64,000 nt of DNA from the NCBI GenBank assembly GCA_963931865.1, contig OZ007513.1, forward strand, positions 8,436,155 through 8,500,154, read 5' to 3'. Positions 35,442 through 47,400 of this stretch are shown here, piece after piece. Both the position numbers and the translations under genes were made by a program. Under the pieces are notes generated by a model. The model was not told the DNA's origin. It was given only the letters and a program-made list of their open reading frames with translations, and did not search any database. Each line of letters opens with the position of its first letter. Within the stretch, counting starts at the first letter, position 1. This DNA is from Axinella damicornis (lineage: Eukaryota > Porifera > Demospongiae > Axinellida > Axinellidae).

Positions 35442-38400
35442 AGGGAGAGGAATTAATTGTCTTCATGGTACCAGTTCAAATAACCTGCAGTCAACTGAAG
35501 TTGAAGTACAACCCCTCAGGTATCTTCATAGTCTCAGCCCCAGACCCAAACCAACCTCAGCATGGATCGCTTCCAGTATCACCAGGAGCGCATAATGAGG
35601 TAGCGAGCGGAAGGAAGGGAGGAGCATGAAACGACAATGCAAAAGATTAAAAATTGAAAACTTTCCCACGGAAGTCCCGTTACTATTTTTAGCTCGCACG
35701 TGTACGGAGACTTCAAGGATGACGACTACTAGAAGACAGAGAAAAGGCCAGTATCAAGACTCCAATGGTAGCGAGGCAGGGGAATGACATACTGGTAGTG
35801 ACAGACCTCGACAAAGTGCTGTATGACGATGCAGTCGATCGAGCCGCTCCACACAGTCAAGCGGGCATCTCGACTAGTGGAAAGAACCGTCCCTTCTGCT
35901 TTTCTGGAGTTCATGACTGCTGGAAAACATCCCGCGACACCTACAGACACTATCTTCTCTCTCTCCCATCAAGATTTAGCCCGTCGCTGTAGTCAGTCAA
36001 TGGCATCACAGAAAAACAACGATTCACGTGCGAGCTAAAATAGTAACGGGACTACCGTGGGAAATTTTTCAATTCGTAATCTTTTGCGTGGTCGTTTCAC
36101 GCTCCTCCCTTCCTTCCGCTCGCTACCTCATTATGTGCTCCTGGTATCACGCAGGAAGCGATCCGCGCTGGGGTTGGTTTGGGTCTGGGACTGAGACTAG
36201 TACGTACCTTCATAGACCCAGTCAGGAACACCATTAGAGACGCCATTTTCACGTCCATCAGTGGTCACCGTGGTAACACTTTCATTGGCAACATCAAGAA
36301 GGTATATGTTGTAGCCCAGAACATACACCTGCATGCATTCAGAAAGACAGGAAAGGAGGGAGGGAAAGACATGAATACAGAGGGCATATTTTGGCATTTA
36401 GTGGCAACTCAATTACTGGTAGGGCCAGCAACTGGTAGAGCAAGTTCATAAGGGAAGTAGTAGTGTCTGGAAGACACACAACTTTGTGAACAGCAACGGT
36501 ATGATGACGACACAAAAAGGTCAAGTACTACGTACGTGTGATTGCAAAGGGTTGGAGCTGGGAAAAAGGTAATATGAAGTAGCTGAAACGAACCACTTTC
36601 ACGTAGGTTACTGGTAGTATATTACTGCATTCTGTCTCTTGCATATCTACTTCAGCAGTTAATTTGTTTCTGCTACTGATCAATTTAATCCCCTATTCTG
36701 GAACACTGTCCTAGGCAGATTGTCCTGTTGCTGTCAGTAGGCACACTGTCCTGTTGGTTGGTTCTCCATGTCACCACTGCCACCACATCAGCTCAGGAGG
36801 ACGTTGTCGAGCAACAATGGGAGAACATTGTCGAGCAACATCAGGAGGACGTTGTCGATCAACAACAGGAGAACATTGTCGAGCAACATCAGGAGGACGT
36901 TGTCGAGGAGATCATTGTCGAGCAACATCAGGAGGACGTTGTCGATCAACAACAGGAGAACATTGTTGAGCAACATCAGGAGGACGTTGTTGATCAACAA
37001 AAGGAGAACATTGTCGAGAAACATCAGGAGGACGTTGTCGATCAACAACAAGAGAACATTGTCGAGAAACATCAGGAGGACGTTGTTGAGCAGCAGCAGC
37101 AGCAGAAAGATGACCAGCAGCAGCACACATCTCAACAGGAGAAAAGTGTAAAGAGGGGGCTGAAAAGGAAGAAAGTATTTCCTGCTCCACCATCTCAAAA
37201 GCGTGCTACCAGAAGAAACACAGCTCTTCCACCCTGGAGCAAACACATCAATGCTATGAACCCTCTTGGGCTTTAGATTGAACTTGACTCACTTTGCATT
37301 ATAATTGTATTCTTAGCTACCACTGCATGTATTGCATTCACATGCACACAAGTTAACGTATACATTTTTGTTCAGTATGCTTTAATAATAAAATAATGTA
37401 TCAGCAGCCTATAGTGTGACAGAGGTGGCCACCACAAAAGTACGGTGGCCCAGAAGTACTCAAAATGCATTTTTGAAATCCGGGTTCCACAATCGCCGTG
37501 CCAGCTTCGTTTAAATATACATTCACAAAAATGGAATTTACGGTATTATTTACGGTTAGACTTGTGCGGTGACCGATCGGCATGTGCGGGCACCGAATCG
37601 CCCCGTGCGGTCACCGATCGGCGTGTGCGGTCACCGAACTGCCCTGTGCGGTCACTGATCGGCGTGTGCGGTCACCGAACAGCCCTGGCATGATTGAAAA
37701 TGTGCATGCGTACGGATACATCCACATGGTCTGCGTTTGGTAATGGAGGATCGCATTGTGCGGCTAAACTTGGCGGTGGGGAGTCTTCTGATTCTGGTAT
37801 GTATAGCTATAAATGTAGTGTTCAGTGTCCTTATTGGAAAGTACGCAGAGGTCTGTGTGCGAACAATATCTCACATACTACCGGTATATACACCCGTGCA
37901 TTGCAACTTCGCACAGTCGTCCAAAAGACCCTGCTGAGCTACTGCAGTTATACTATGAGGCCCAAAAGAGTGCAAAGAATCCAACCAACGCAGGTTCATT
38001 TCCTGCTGCTAAGAAAAAGAAAATGGCTGAGGGTATAGATGAAGTTTTGGTAAATTATTTTAGTCTAGATCCTAAACGACCGGTCCCTTCGACCAAAGAC
38101 TATGCGAGTCTATTACTGTAAACTAAAATGGACTTGTATTGCTATCTGCCTGATGAAGATCCCTCGGGATCGAAACGTCGCAACTGTTTTGATGAAGAAG
38201 TTTGTGCAAACAAAGACTGCTAACTATTTATTTAGTTTGAAGTTTTGGTAAGAATACTTCACAGACAAATGGTTGCATTCACCTAGCTATGCCCTTCATT
38301 GAAGTTCAGATGTGTGACTGCTACATTCAGGTTGATGTTTGCCATATGGAGCGGTCAAAGTGTGGGTTGGTGGTAGGTGGTGACAAGCGTAAGATGCTTG

Positions 38401-41400
38401 TTAATCATGACGATGACTACTACACACTCATGTCAAAATGCAGGAAGGTTCTTGGGTTGACCGAGCCTAACTCTCTACTGATCGCTGGAGGTGTCATAAT
38501 TGGCAATGATTCGTTCCGTAACGTGGGTCATTACATGACGGTGATGCACCTAAAACCCGACAAGGTGCTATTTGGTATAGCAGGAATGGAAAAGGTACGT
38601 CAGTCATCACAAGTATTGTTATACAATTGAACTTGAAAGTGTAATTCTGCTCTACATCAGCACAGTTGGCTGCTGCAAAACAGTATGCTTCCTGATGCTG
38701 TTGAATTCCTAATGATAAGCAAATGCTTTACTTTTGTCTTGCTATGCCTTAGGATGATGCTAGCAGCTTCACTTCTGCTGTATCACCTTCCATTTAGGTT
38801 ACGTAGCTAGTTCCTGCATTGTCTTCAAATAGCTTTGTGCTAGAGGAATAATTACAAGTTTTGCTTTGGAATCCATGCAGTTGTCTTCAGATTCAGGCTT
38901 ACCAAAGAGTAGCTGTGGAAAAAGGAAGAGAGGAAAGGTATGCTACCCCCATAATTTGTTTGTTGTCTGTAATTTCAAGCAGTGTTTGTGTTCATTGCTT
39001 AGGCTATGCTGGTATCTGGAACATTTGCCAGCTCTGTCCAGGGCAGTTCAACATCCCCTGTGATTATTGATGATGACAACGCTGCTAATAAATTCGCCAC
39101 CCAGCTACGCTCACTTGGTGTGCATGTGTACTCAGATGAAGATTTGACTGCTCATCTAGACAAAATGGAGTTTCTCCGGGAAGGTGGTTTTGGATAGCCT
39201 CGTACCCAGGCCCTCACGCGGAACACGGAAGAGGGCCTGGTGACACATGGCAAAATTCCCGTATGTGCTGAGCTCAGCAGTCTTGATTTCGGGTAGGCGA
39301 ATCACGTTCGTCCATTGCCAATTACTGCGTAGTAATTACATTCTTCACCCCGTGAAAAGTGTAGCCGTTTGATAAAACCGCTGTTCTAGCCTTCAAGACT
39401 CACCTCTGGTCGCTCCTTGACAAGGACTTGCTACTTAGCCATCACCAATAGCTACCTTCCGCGTGATTTCGAATGCATCCAAGTAAGGAATGTAATCGAT
39501 TACGCAATTATGCTGACTGAGCACATACGGGAATTTTGCCATGTGTCACCAGGCCCTCTTCCGCGTTCCGCGCGAGGGCCTGGGTACGAGGCTAGGTTTT
39601 GGAGAGGTGTTTGTTGAGACATTTGCACATCAGAAAGTTGCTTTGAAGAAAGTAAAGGGGGTCAGTTGAAATCCAATTCGTTGGTGGTGAATACTTTATT
39701 ACATAATTAATTCAAAGGACAAGGAAATCTTCGAAGTCAGTTTGAAGCAGCTCGCAAATGAGGCGATGTTGTTGAGGCGATGTTGTTGAGGCGATGTTGT
39801 TGACACAGTATGCGGTGCCGCACATGCCGATCGGTGACCGCACAGGGTGGTTCAGTGACTGCACACGCCGATCGGTGACCACACGCGGCGTTTCGGTGAC
39901 CGCACACGCCGATCGGTGACCGGACAGGGTGGTTCGGTGACCGCACACGCCGATCGGTGACCGCACAGGGCGGTTCGGTGACTGCACACGCCGATCGGTG
40001 ACCGGACAGGGTGGTTCGGTGACCGCACACGCCGATCGATGACCACACGGGGCGGTTCAGTGACCGCACACGCCGATCGGTGACCGCACAGGGCGGTTCG
40101 GTGACCGCACACGCCGATCGGTGACCGCACGGGGCGGTTCGGTGACCGCACAAGTCTGACCGTAAATAATAGCGAATGTCTATTAAATTTTAAGGTTACG
40201 ATGTACAATTCGATAAACGTTTTTGCTGGTAACTTTGCCGCTTTATATCTCAGGAACTATAACAGATATCAATCCGAAACAAGTTGCATTCCAACATTCC
40301 AACACCACATGAAAGAAGTATGAACACCTGGAACAGGAAAGTAAAATGCCTCAAGGCATTTGGACCTAGGCAATTAGACTCACTGTTCAAGCGCTTTTGC
40401 GCCAAATTACTGAGAGGCAGACGGTAGCCCAACCCTCAAAAATTCTCCAGCACTAGTACACAGTACTTGCTAGGTCGTGATGAAGAGATATTCGGCGATC
40501 TGCGTCTACTTTTAGTTACATGTACAAAAACTTACCGGTTCAGCCAAGATGTGCCGCCCTGCAAAATACATCTGGCTACATGTGCAGCAAGTCAAAATTC
40601 ATGAGAAACAATACTGTAAGGTCTCATTAGTCTGTTGTTAATAGGGGACTTGCATGATTACGTCACGAGCGGATGGACACGCCCACTTATGGTATCACAT
40701 ACCATTCGGCTCCATTGAAAATGTATTGATAATGGCTACCAAGGTGAGCGTTTATAAGCACTGCTCCCGCGTGCTAGCGCGTAGCTGAAAATGATTCAAG
40801 ATATTGGCTGTCCAGAAGTTTAGCTACGAAATGAATCCTTCCTCGTGCGAATCGGAGAAGCGGTTGTTGAGCAATGGCGTCCAAAGCGAGTGCAGGGGGC
40901 TAAAACTACTGGCAAAAGTGCCTTGTGAAGCGGTAAGCGGGATACTAGCATGGATGAGTGTAGTTCTGTGCTACTAGCCAGGAACTTAGCGCCGTTCCAT
41001 GGATGGTTTTCTACTAAGATGAACGGAAGAGCTGCTGCGCTGTGAGTTCTGAAGAAAACAGGCTGGATTCCAACGTTACGCTTCGGGTTCCGTCCTCCCG
41101 TACTTGCTTTAGACGCCATTGCTCAACAACCGCTTCTCCGATTCACACATGGAAGGATTCATTTTGTAGCTAAACGTCTGGGCAGCCAATATCTCGAATC
41201 ATTTTTTGCTACGCGGTAGCACGCGGGCGCAGTACTTGTAAATGCTCACCTTGGTAGCCATTCTCAATACATTTTCAATGGAGCCGAATGGTAAGTGATA
41301 CCATAAGTGGGCGTGTCCATCCGCTCGTGACGTAATCATGCAAGTTCGCTATTGAATTTGTACCGCGTGTTACATGTACCGCTTCCGCTATGAATTCGTT

Positions 41401-44400
41401 GTTTTATGTAAACAAACTGACAGCTGCCTCCTAATAGTTCATCGTAACATTAAACGAAGCTGGCACAGCAATTGTGGAACCTGGATTTCAAAAACGCATT
41501 TTGTGTACTTCTGGGCCACCGTACAAAAGTACTGTGGCAGTCAGTATAGATACTTTACGTACCGCTGTAAAAGTGGTGACTAAAATGTGACTATTCTGAC
41601 AGCTGTGACACTGCGACTACTGTGACAGTTGTGATTACTGTGACAGTTGTGATTACTGTGACTACTGTGACAGTTGTGACAGTTGTGACTACTGTGACAG
41701 CAGTGACTACTGTGACAGTGTGACAGTTGTGACTACTGTGACAGTTGTGACTACTGTGACAGTTGTGACTACTGTGACAGTTGTGACTACAGTGACAGTT
41801 GTGACTACTGTGACAGTTGTGACTACTGTGCCAGTTGTGACTACTGTGACAGTTGTGACAGTTGTGAAAACTGTGACAGTTGTGACTACTGTGACAGTTG
41901 TGACTACAGTGATGGTGGAGATAGTGGAGACAGCAGTGACAGTTGGGAAAGTGGAGACAGCAGTGACAGTTGGGAAAACAGTGACAGTGATGTAATGCAA
42001 TGATGTAATGCGGTGATTAGTTGCATGCAATGATGTAATGCCGTGATCGGTTACATCCAGAAACAGCCCAATGCTCCCACCACTACCACTCACACTATTC
42101 GTTACAATGGTGATGTATGAATGATGTAACCTAGGCAGTGATGACATGGAGAACCAACCGTCCTGTTGCTGTCAGTAGCCACACTGTCCTGTTGCTGTCA
42201 GTAGCCACACTGTCCTGTTGCTGTCAGTAGCCACACTGTCCTGTTGCTGTCAGTAGCCACACTGTCCTGTTGCTGTCAGTAGGCACACTGTCCTGTTGCT
42301 GTCAGTAGGCACACTGTCCTGTTGCTGTCAGAAGGCACATTGTCCTGTTGCTGTCAGTAGGCACACTGTCCTGTTGCTGTCAGTAGGCACACTGTCCTGT
42401 TGCTGTCAGTAGCCACACTGTCCTGTTGCTGTCAGTAGCCACACTGTCCTGTTGCTGTCAGTAGCCACACTGTCCTGTTGCTGTCAGAAGGTACATTGTC
42501 CTGTTGCTGTCAGCAGGCACACTGTCCTGTTGCTGTCAGTAGGCACACTGTCCTGTTGCTGTCAGTAGGCACGCTGTCCTGTTGCTGTCAGCAGGTACAC
42601 TGTCCTGTTGCTGTCAGCAGGTACACTGTCCTGTTGCTGTCAGAAGGCACATTGTCCTGTTGCTGTCAGCAGGTACACTGTCCTGTTGCTGTCAGCAGGT
42701 ACACTGTCCTGTTGCTGTCAGCAGGTACACTGTCCTGTTGCTGTCAGAAGGCACATTGTCCTGTTGTTGAAGGTAGGCACACCTTCATCTGGTAGGGGGA
42801 ACCTGAGAATGAGGCCAGGGTATAGCTGGCAGATGGAACCTGGGAATGATGCTAAGGGGAACCTGGGAATGAGGCCACGGCATAGCTGACAGGGGGAAAC
42901 TGGGAATGGGGGAAACTGGGAACGAAGCAGGGGGAAACTAGGAACGAGGCAAGGGCATAGCTGGCAGGGGAACCTGGGAATAAGGCCACCGGAATGGGGA
43001 TAGGGTGTGACACTACTCACGTACAATGACGTTTGCCGTGGGACTCCACTCTGCAAACAGGATCCTTGCTGATCCATTCACATTCTCTGGTCTGGTAACG
43101 TTGGTGACAGTCCTGTAAGTAGAGAGAGTGCATTCATGGAACACCGTCCCTAGATGCTGTTTGCTGCAGGTTGGGGTTGTGGACAAGGATCGCTAACTAC
43201 CAAAGGGGCGGAGCCAATTAACTGATTATAGGCTGAAATAACAGGGAAAGGAATTGCTTTGATGTGCAGATTCATACGAATGTCAAAATCCCTACAAGTC
43301 GACGTTGATTAATGCACAAAGTGTCCTCGTCTAACTAGCCTCATTCTCAGGCGACCGATCGCCTGGGAACGAGGACCTGCCAGCAAGTGATAAGTATGGA
43401 ATGTTGCATGTTGGCAACGGGCTACCGCAAGCGACCCTGCCCTTGTACACTTTCGCAAGCGAAGGCCAGGGTAGAATGTATCATGCTTACATGCAAGTTA
43501 CTTCATCAGCTAATGTAGGAGTTAATTTCCATGTGAGGTATGTACAACATTTCTTCCTCACCCACATGTAGATGCATTGTGGAATGGCACCATGCATAGA
43601 TAACAGAGGACACCGGGATTGGAAATGCCATTCCAATGCATAAATGTACGCAAGCTCTCCGACTATGGATAGTTTACTAGTTTAGCACACGACTGTAAAC
43701 AGTGCGATAAGAGGATGAGTGAGCATTATTTGGAGTCACAGTTTTCACCTGTGGATCTGTATGACAGCAAAGGTCTGTGGTCAGCGCATGTTGAACAGAC
43801 TGTGAAAGATGCTCGTTGGATGCTAGGTGCAATAAAGTCTCAAAGACGATGGGGTCCGCCTGGCTTACAAGGCCTTTGTCCAGTCAAAGCTAGAGTACAG
43901 AAACCTTTTATACTGGAGTGCAGCAGAGACCCACCTGACTGAGTCCAGCAGCAAGCACAGAGGCTGTTTGAAAGAGTGACTGTCCCATCACCGGAACGGA
44001 GAAGAGAAGCAGCAGCCATTGGACTAACGTGTTGACTCACGTCGGTCTCACTGCAACTCACTCTGATTCATTTTCTCATGAATTTCATACAGATGGCTTG
44101 TTGACTGGCAACCTACTACCTGGAGTAATACGTAAATCAGCAAGCAACATTCAAGTTGGCCAGTGTGGCCATGGGTGGCTGAAGAATGAAGATGCATATA
44201 GGACTGTTTGCAGACACTAATATGATTACGAGCCCATCATGTTGAATGCAGTGTGTTACATTGTTCCCTGTGACCACGAAGACCAAGCTTGCTTTTAATG
44301 GACTCTTGCAGTTGGTACGTAGATGACCTCAAGGTTTGTGCTGGCCACACTGAGCAGTGGTTTCTAGATCAAGCTGACTCTTGTGAGGGCAAATTTCTGT

Positions 44401-47400
44401 CAGCAAACCAGAGCGCAGTTGTGTTTACTGATGGTTATTTCACGATACCTACATGTCAGTGGAGAAGTGTACTAATATGGTACAGTCCATTGCTTGTGAG
44501 CTTCTGGTTCAAGGATCAAATGAGACTCTTACTGATCCACACTTACACTCAGTGTAACGGCCGAGAACAACGCCGGTCAGAGGCGACATGGAGGACTACC
44601 TCACCGTGAAGTTATGCCAAAATGAAGAGCTAGAGCTCTGGAAGTGCCATTATCTGTGTAATCAGGCCTTCGTAGGCGTTTTCGACTTTGCTATGTACGT
44701 ACATACACAGCAGTAGTCTAAGTGTGATAGCACTGTTGTGTCAAGCCACATCAACTTCTGCTATCTGAGGACTCCAGGACAAAGGAAAATGGACGACCAG
44801 GGTCAAGGTTGCAGTCGACAGCAAAACTGCTGAAGTTAACAGGAAAACAACAAGATTGAGCACCTCAAGTGAAGACCGAGGGAGACAATGGAACGATTTG
44901 GGGAAAGAATTAGAAGATGACCTCACAAAAATCATGGAAGAGAAAACTGATGAGATCTACCAGAAGTATCCCTGTTTGGAACTAGCCAATAGAAGCCCTC
45001 AGAGTACAAGACAAGTGACAAATTACACCATTGCGGAACATGGTTTCACCATACACAAGGGTGCCTTTAGAGACGCACTATGCCTCAGGTACGGCTGGCA
45101 CCCACCACATCTACCCTCTCACTGTGTCTGTGGCAGTCAGTTCGATGTAGAACATGCCCTCAGCTGCCCGAGTGTTTGCATGGTACATGTATTTTGGACC
45201 TGCACAAGTTGCAAGACCACATTTCCTCCTGCAAATATGCTGCAAACAATGGTATAGTGCCTCATGTGTCGTGATTGTATCCACTATAGGCATTAGACAA
45301 GCTCCAGAAACAACTGAGTGATGGCCTGCTGGCATCCTCCTCCTCCTCCTCCTCCTCCACCATCTCCCAGGAGCAGAAGGCAGTTGTCCAGACCATCTCC
45401 CCCTCTCCAGAGGAGCAGCAGGAGCATCCCTTCCTGTAGCAGTGATGCATCCCCAGGGAGCCTACCGCTCAAAGGAGTTGCGGCCAGCAGGAAGGCCACC
45501 AACTTCACAACCAAGATACCAGTGGAAGGTGAGGGAGCTAAAATTCTGGGGGGGAAATTAGCACCGACCTGGTATACAAATGGGCTCTGTGAGGAAGAAA
45601 TGTTGCATTTGTGTATCTTGTTGGTTGACATGTACAGGTGTAGATGTGGTAGCTGATGACAGCACTGACCCACTCGAGGGTAACTTGACGCAATTCACCA
45701 CGTTTTGTGAAGTCTCCTCACTGAGGTATGGGGATCCGGACAGTCGAAGCAACAGTGGCACGAAACAGTAGCATGCTACTGACAGTATTCTTTCTTTCGC
45801 CATCACCCTGGTACTATTAGTGCTACGTAGCTCCATTGGCCACTCTTCCCACTCGTCCAGTTATGTATACAATGGAGTCTTTTTTAGCCTCTACCAAGGT
45901 GATAATAATTAAGTGTAACTGCTGCTGGTACATACAAGTCGACTGTAGACGCTACCCACAATGGCTACTCAATTACTTCAGTTCAAAAATTATTAACACG
46001 TGGTACGTATAAAGGTGATGACATAATTATGCACAAGTAATTTACTACTTTCCTTTAAGTGGCCCTCGATTGTTCATCGTTCCCTTATGGGCTTGTGTTT
46101 GTGTACACCTTCCTTCAATCGCGCAGTCAATGATCTTTGGGCATGGTAAGATGCAGAGGAAATTAGCTTCAAACTCCACAGTTGCGGTATTTCCCATCCC
46201 ACCCACAGCCGAGAATACCAATGGTGAGAAGGAGCATGCTCAATCTCTCTTACAGGCTCGTCGTATGCTCTCTTTTTCTCCTGTTCGTTCCTTCCGTAGC
46301 TCTGGGACAGGCTGGAGTTTCGATAGGTTGGTGCGTATGGATTAAATATAAATACCCTTACGTCAAAAAATGCACTTTGCCTATCTCTTTCCCAGAAACT
46401 CTGTGCAATGATGTCTAGGCGAGCACCATCCTCTCTGTTGGCAGTTCTGGCAGTTCAGATGCTCCCCTGTCACTGCATGGTTGAAGACATGGTTCTGTGC
46501 CCACAACATGGCACACTTCTCTCATCAGGTTGGCGGTGATGTCCCTGAGGACTGCTAACATACGCGAATGAAGGACGCAAGCGAAGCTACTTGTATGGAT
46601 TACTGTTGTATTTTGTCTGCTCCTACAGTAGTTGGGCTGGAGCACGGTATCAGCTCTACAACTGCCTCCTCTCTGTGCTCAATTTCTTGCTGCCGCTGGG
46701 AGTAGTTGGTGCTTCAAGTTTACGATTGAGCCTTAAGGCAAACCTTACAAACGTTTCTTGGCTGTGATAATCAGCTGTACTTTCATCAAATCAGCATCTA
46801 TGCTGTCTCCTCGGCTGCTACCGTTCATGGAGTGCTCAAATCAAAGTCTCTGTCCTCTAGGATGGTGGCAGTCAGAGCATGAATGGCAGCCATTCTGACA
46901 GAATTCACACTTAGCTTAGAGAAATATACAGTGTAGCAAAACACAGATAACCAATGTATTAATCCTACAGCTAGCTATTATAGTTGCTTGCCCTGACGTG
47001 CCAGTGCCAGTACTCGTCGCTTTAGTAGTACTTGGCAACGTTCATTCTTGCTTAAACACCAACAAGACACTGCCGTTTTGGGACCGCCTTTGAGCAACTT
47101 AGTAGGCACAGAACTCCTTTGAGGACGAACGTCAATTTCTCTGAGTCTGGTACCGGTACCTGGTTCAGTACTGACAGTCTGGTACCGGTACCTGGTTCAG
47201 TACTGACAGTCTGGTACCGGTACTGAGGATTTCAGATTGCTTGTCCAAGATCCATTTCAAATTTTCGGCGCATGCGCACTGGTGAGAGAGTGCGCGGTGT
47301 GCGCCTTCGCCGTTTGTATGGCGTAGCTGTCTTGCCGTACCGTAAACGAACGCACAATCGTTTGAATGAGCACAGCAATTCCCAGCTAGCTTAGGCTTCA

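Larger units (their letters stand above)
37994..39660 (+). pseudogene. Captured multi-exon gene fragment ending in a truncated protein kinase domain
   Basis: Plus-strand exons in phase 0: about 37994-38049 (AAKKKKMAEGIDEVL), 38310-38594 (MCDCYIQVDVCHMERSKCG ... LFGIAGMEK), 38881-38937 (LSSDSGLPKSSCGKRKRGK) and 39003-39660. The last one encodes SPVIIDDDNAANKFATQL, then REGGFG interrupted by a 400-bp hairpin element, then EVFVETF and VALKKVKG before GTCAGT. GxGGFGEV plus VALKK is the glycine loop and beta-3 lysine of a protein kinase. The rest of the domain is absent, because the right arm of the surrounding element begins about 165 bp later. It cannot make an active kinase. The region before the kinase is not recognised. 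Confidence 0.7.
37441..41523. mobile_element. 4.1-kb composite TIR element with captured kinase exons
   Basis: The left end TACGGTGGCCCAGAAGTAC (37441) and the inverse right end GTACTTCTGGGCCACCGTA (to 41523) are flanked by CAAAAG on both sides (37435-37440, 41524-41529). The arms stay homologous inward through AAATCC(G/A)GGTTCCACAAT, CAGCTTCGTTTAA and, after a 1.25-kb interruption in the right arm, ATTATTTACGGT(T/C)AGACTTGTGCGGT. Both arms then contain a GTGCGGTCACCGA minisatellite. Between the arms are exons ending in a kinase fragment. A 6-bp target duplication plus TIRs indicates one mobilised unit; no transposase is visible. Confidence 0.78.

Noticed and set aside
36788..37246. Long minus-strand frame with leucine-rich repeats (DNVLLMLLDN)
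   Set aside because: It is the antisense shadow of the VVEQ repeat, produced by the unit length.
41585..42780. Regularly spaced repeats resembling a CRISPR array
   Set aside because: Units are contiguous tandem repeats without unique spacers, in a eukaryotic context. They are minisatellites.
45318..45656. Poly-proline/poly-glycine frames over the TCC microsatellite
   Set aside because: Frame shadows of the (TCC)n run; only the Ser-reading frame has a coding-like continuation upstream.
45640..46420. A four-exon plus-strand gene between peptidase exons 6 and 7
   Set aside because: The exons at 46.13 and 46.25 kb cannot be joined in phase to the one at 45.65 kb, so only the first two are reported, with low confidence.
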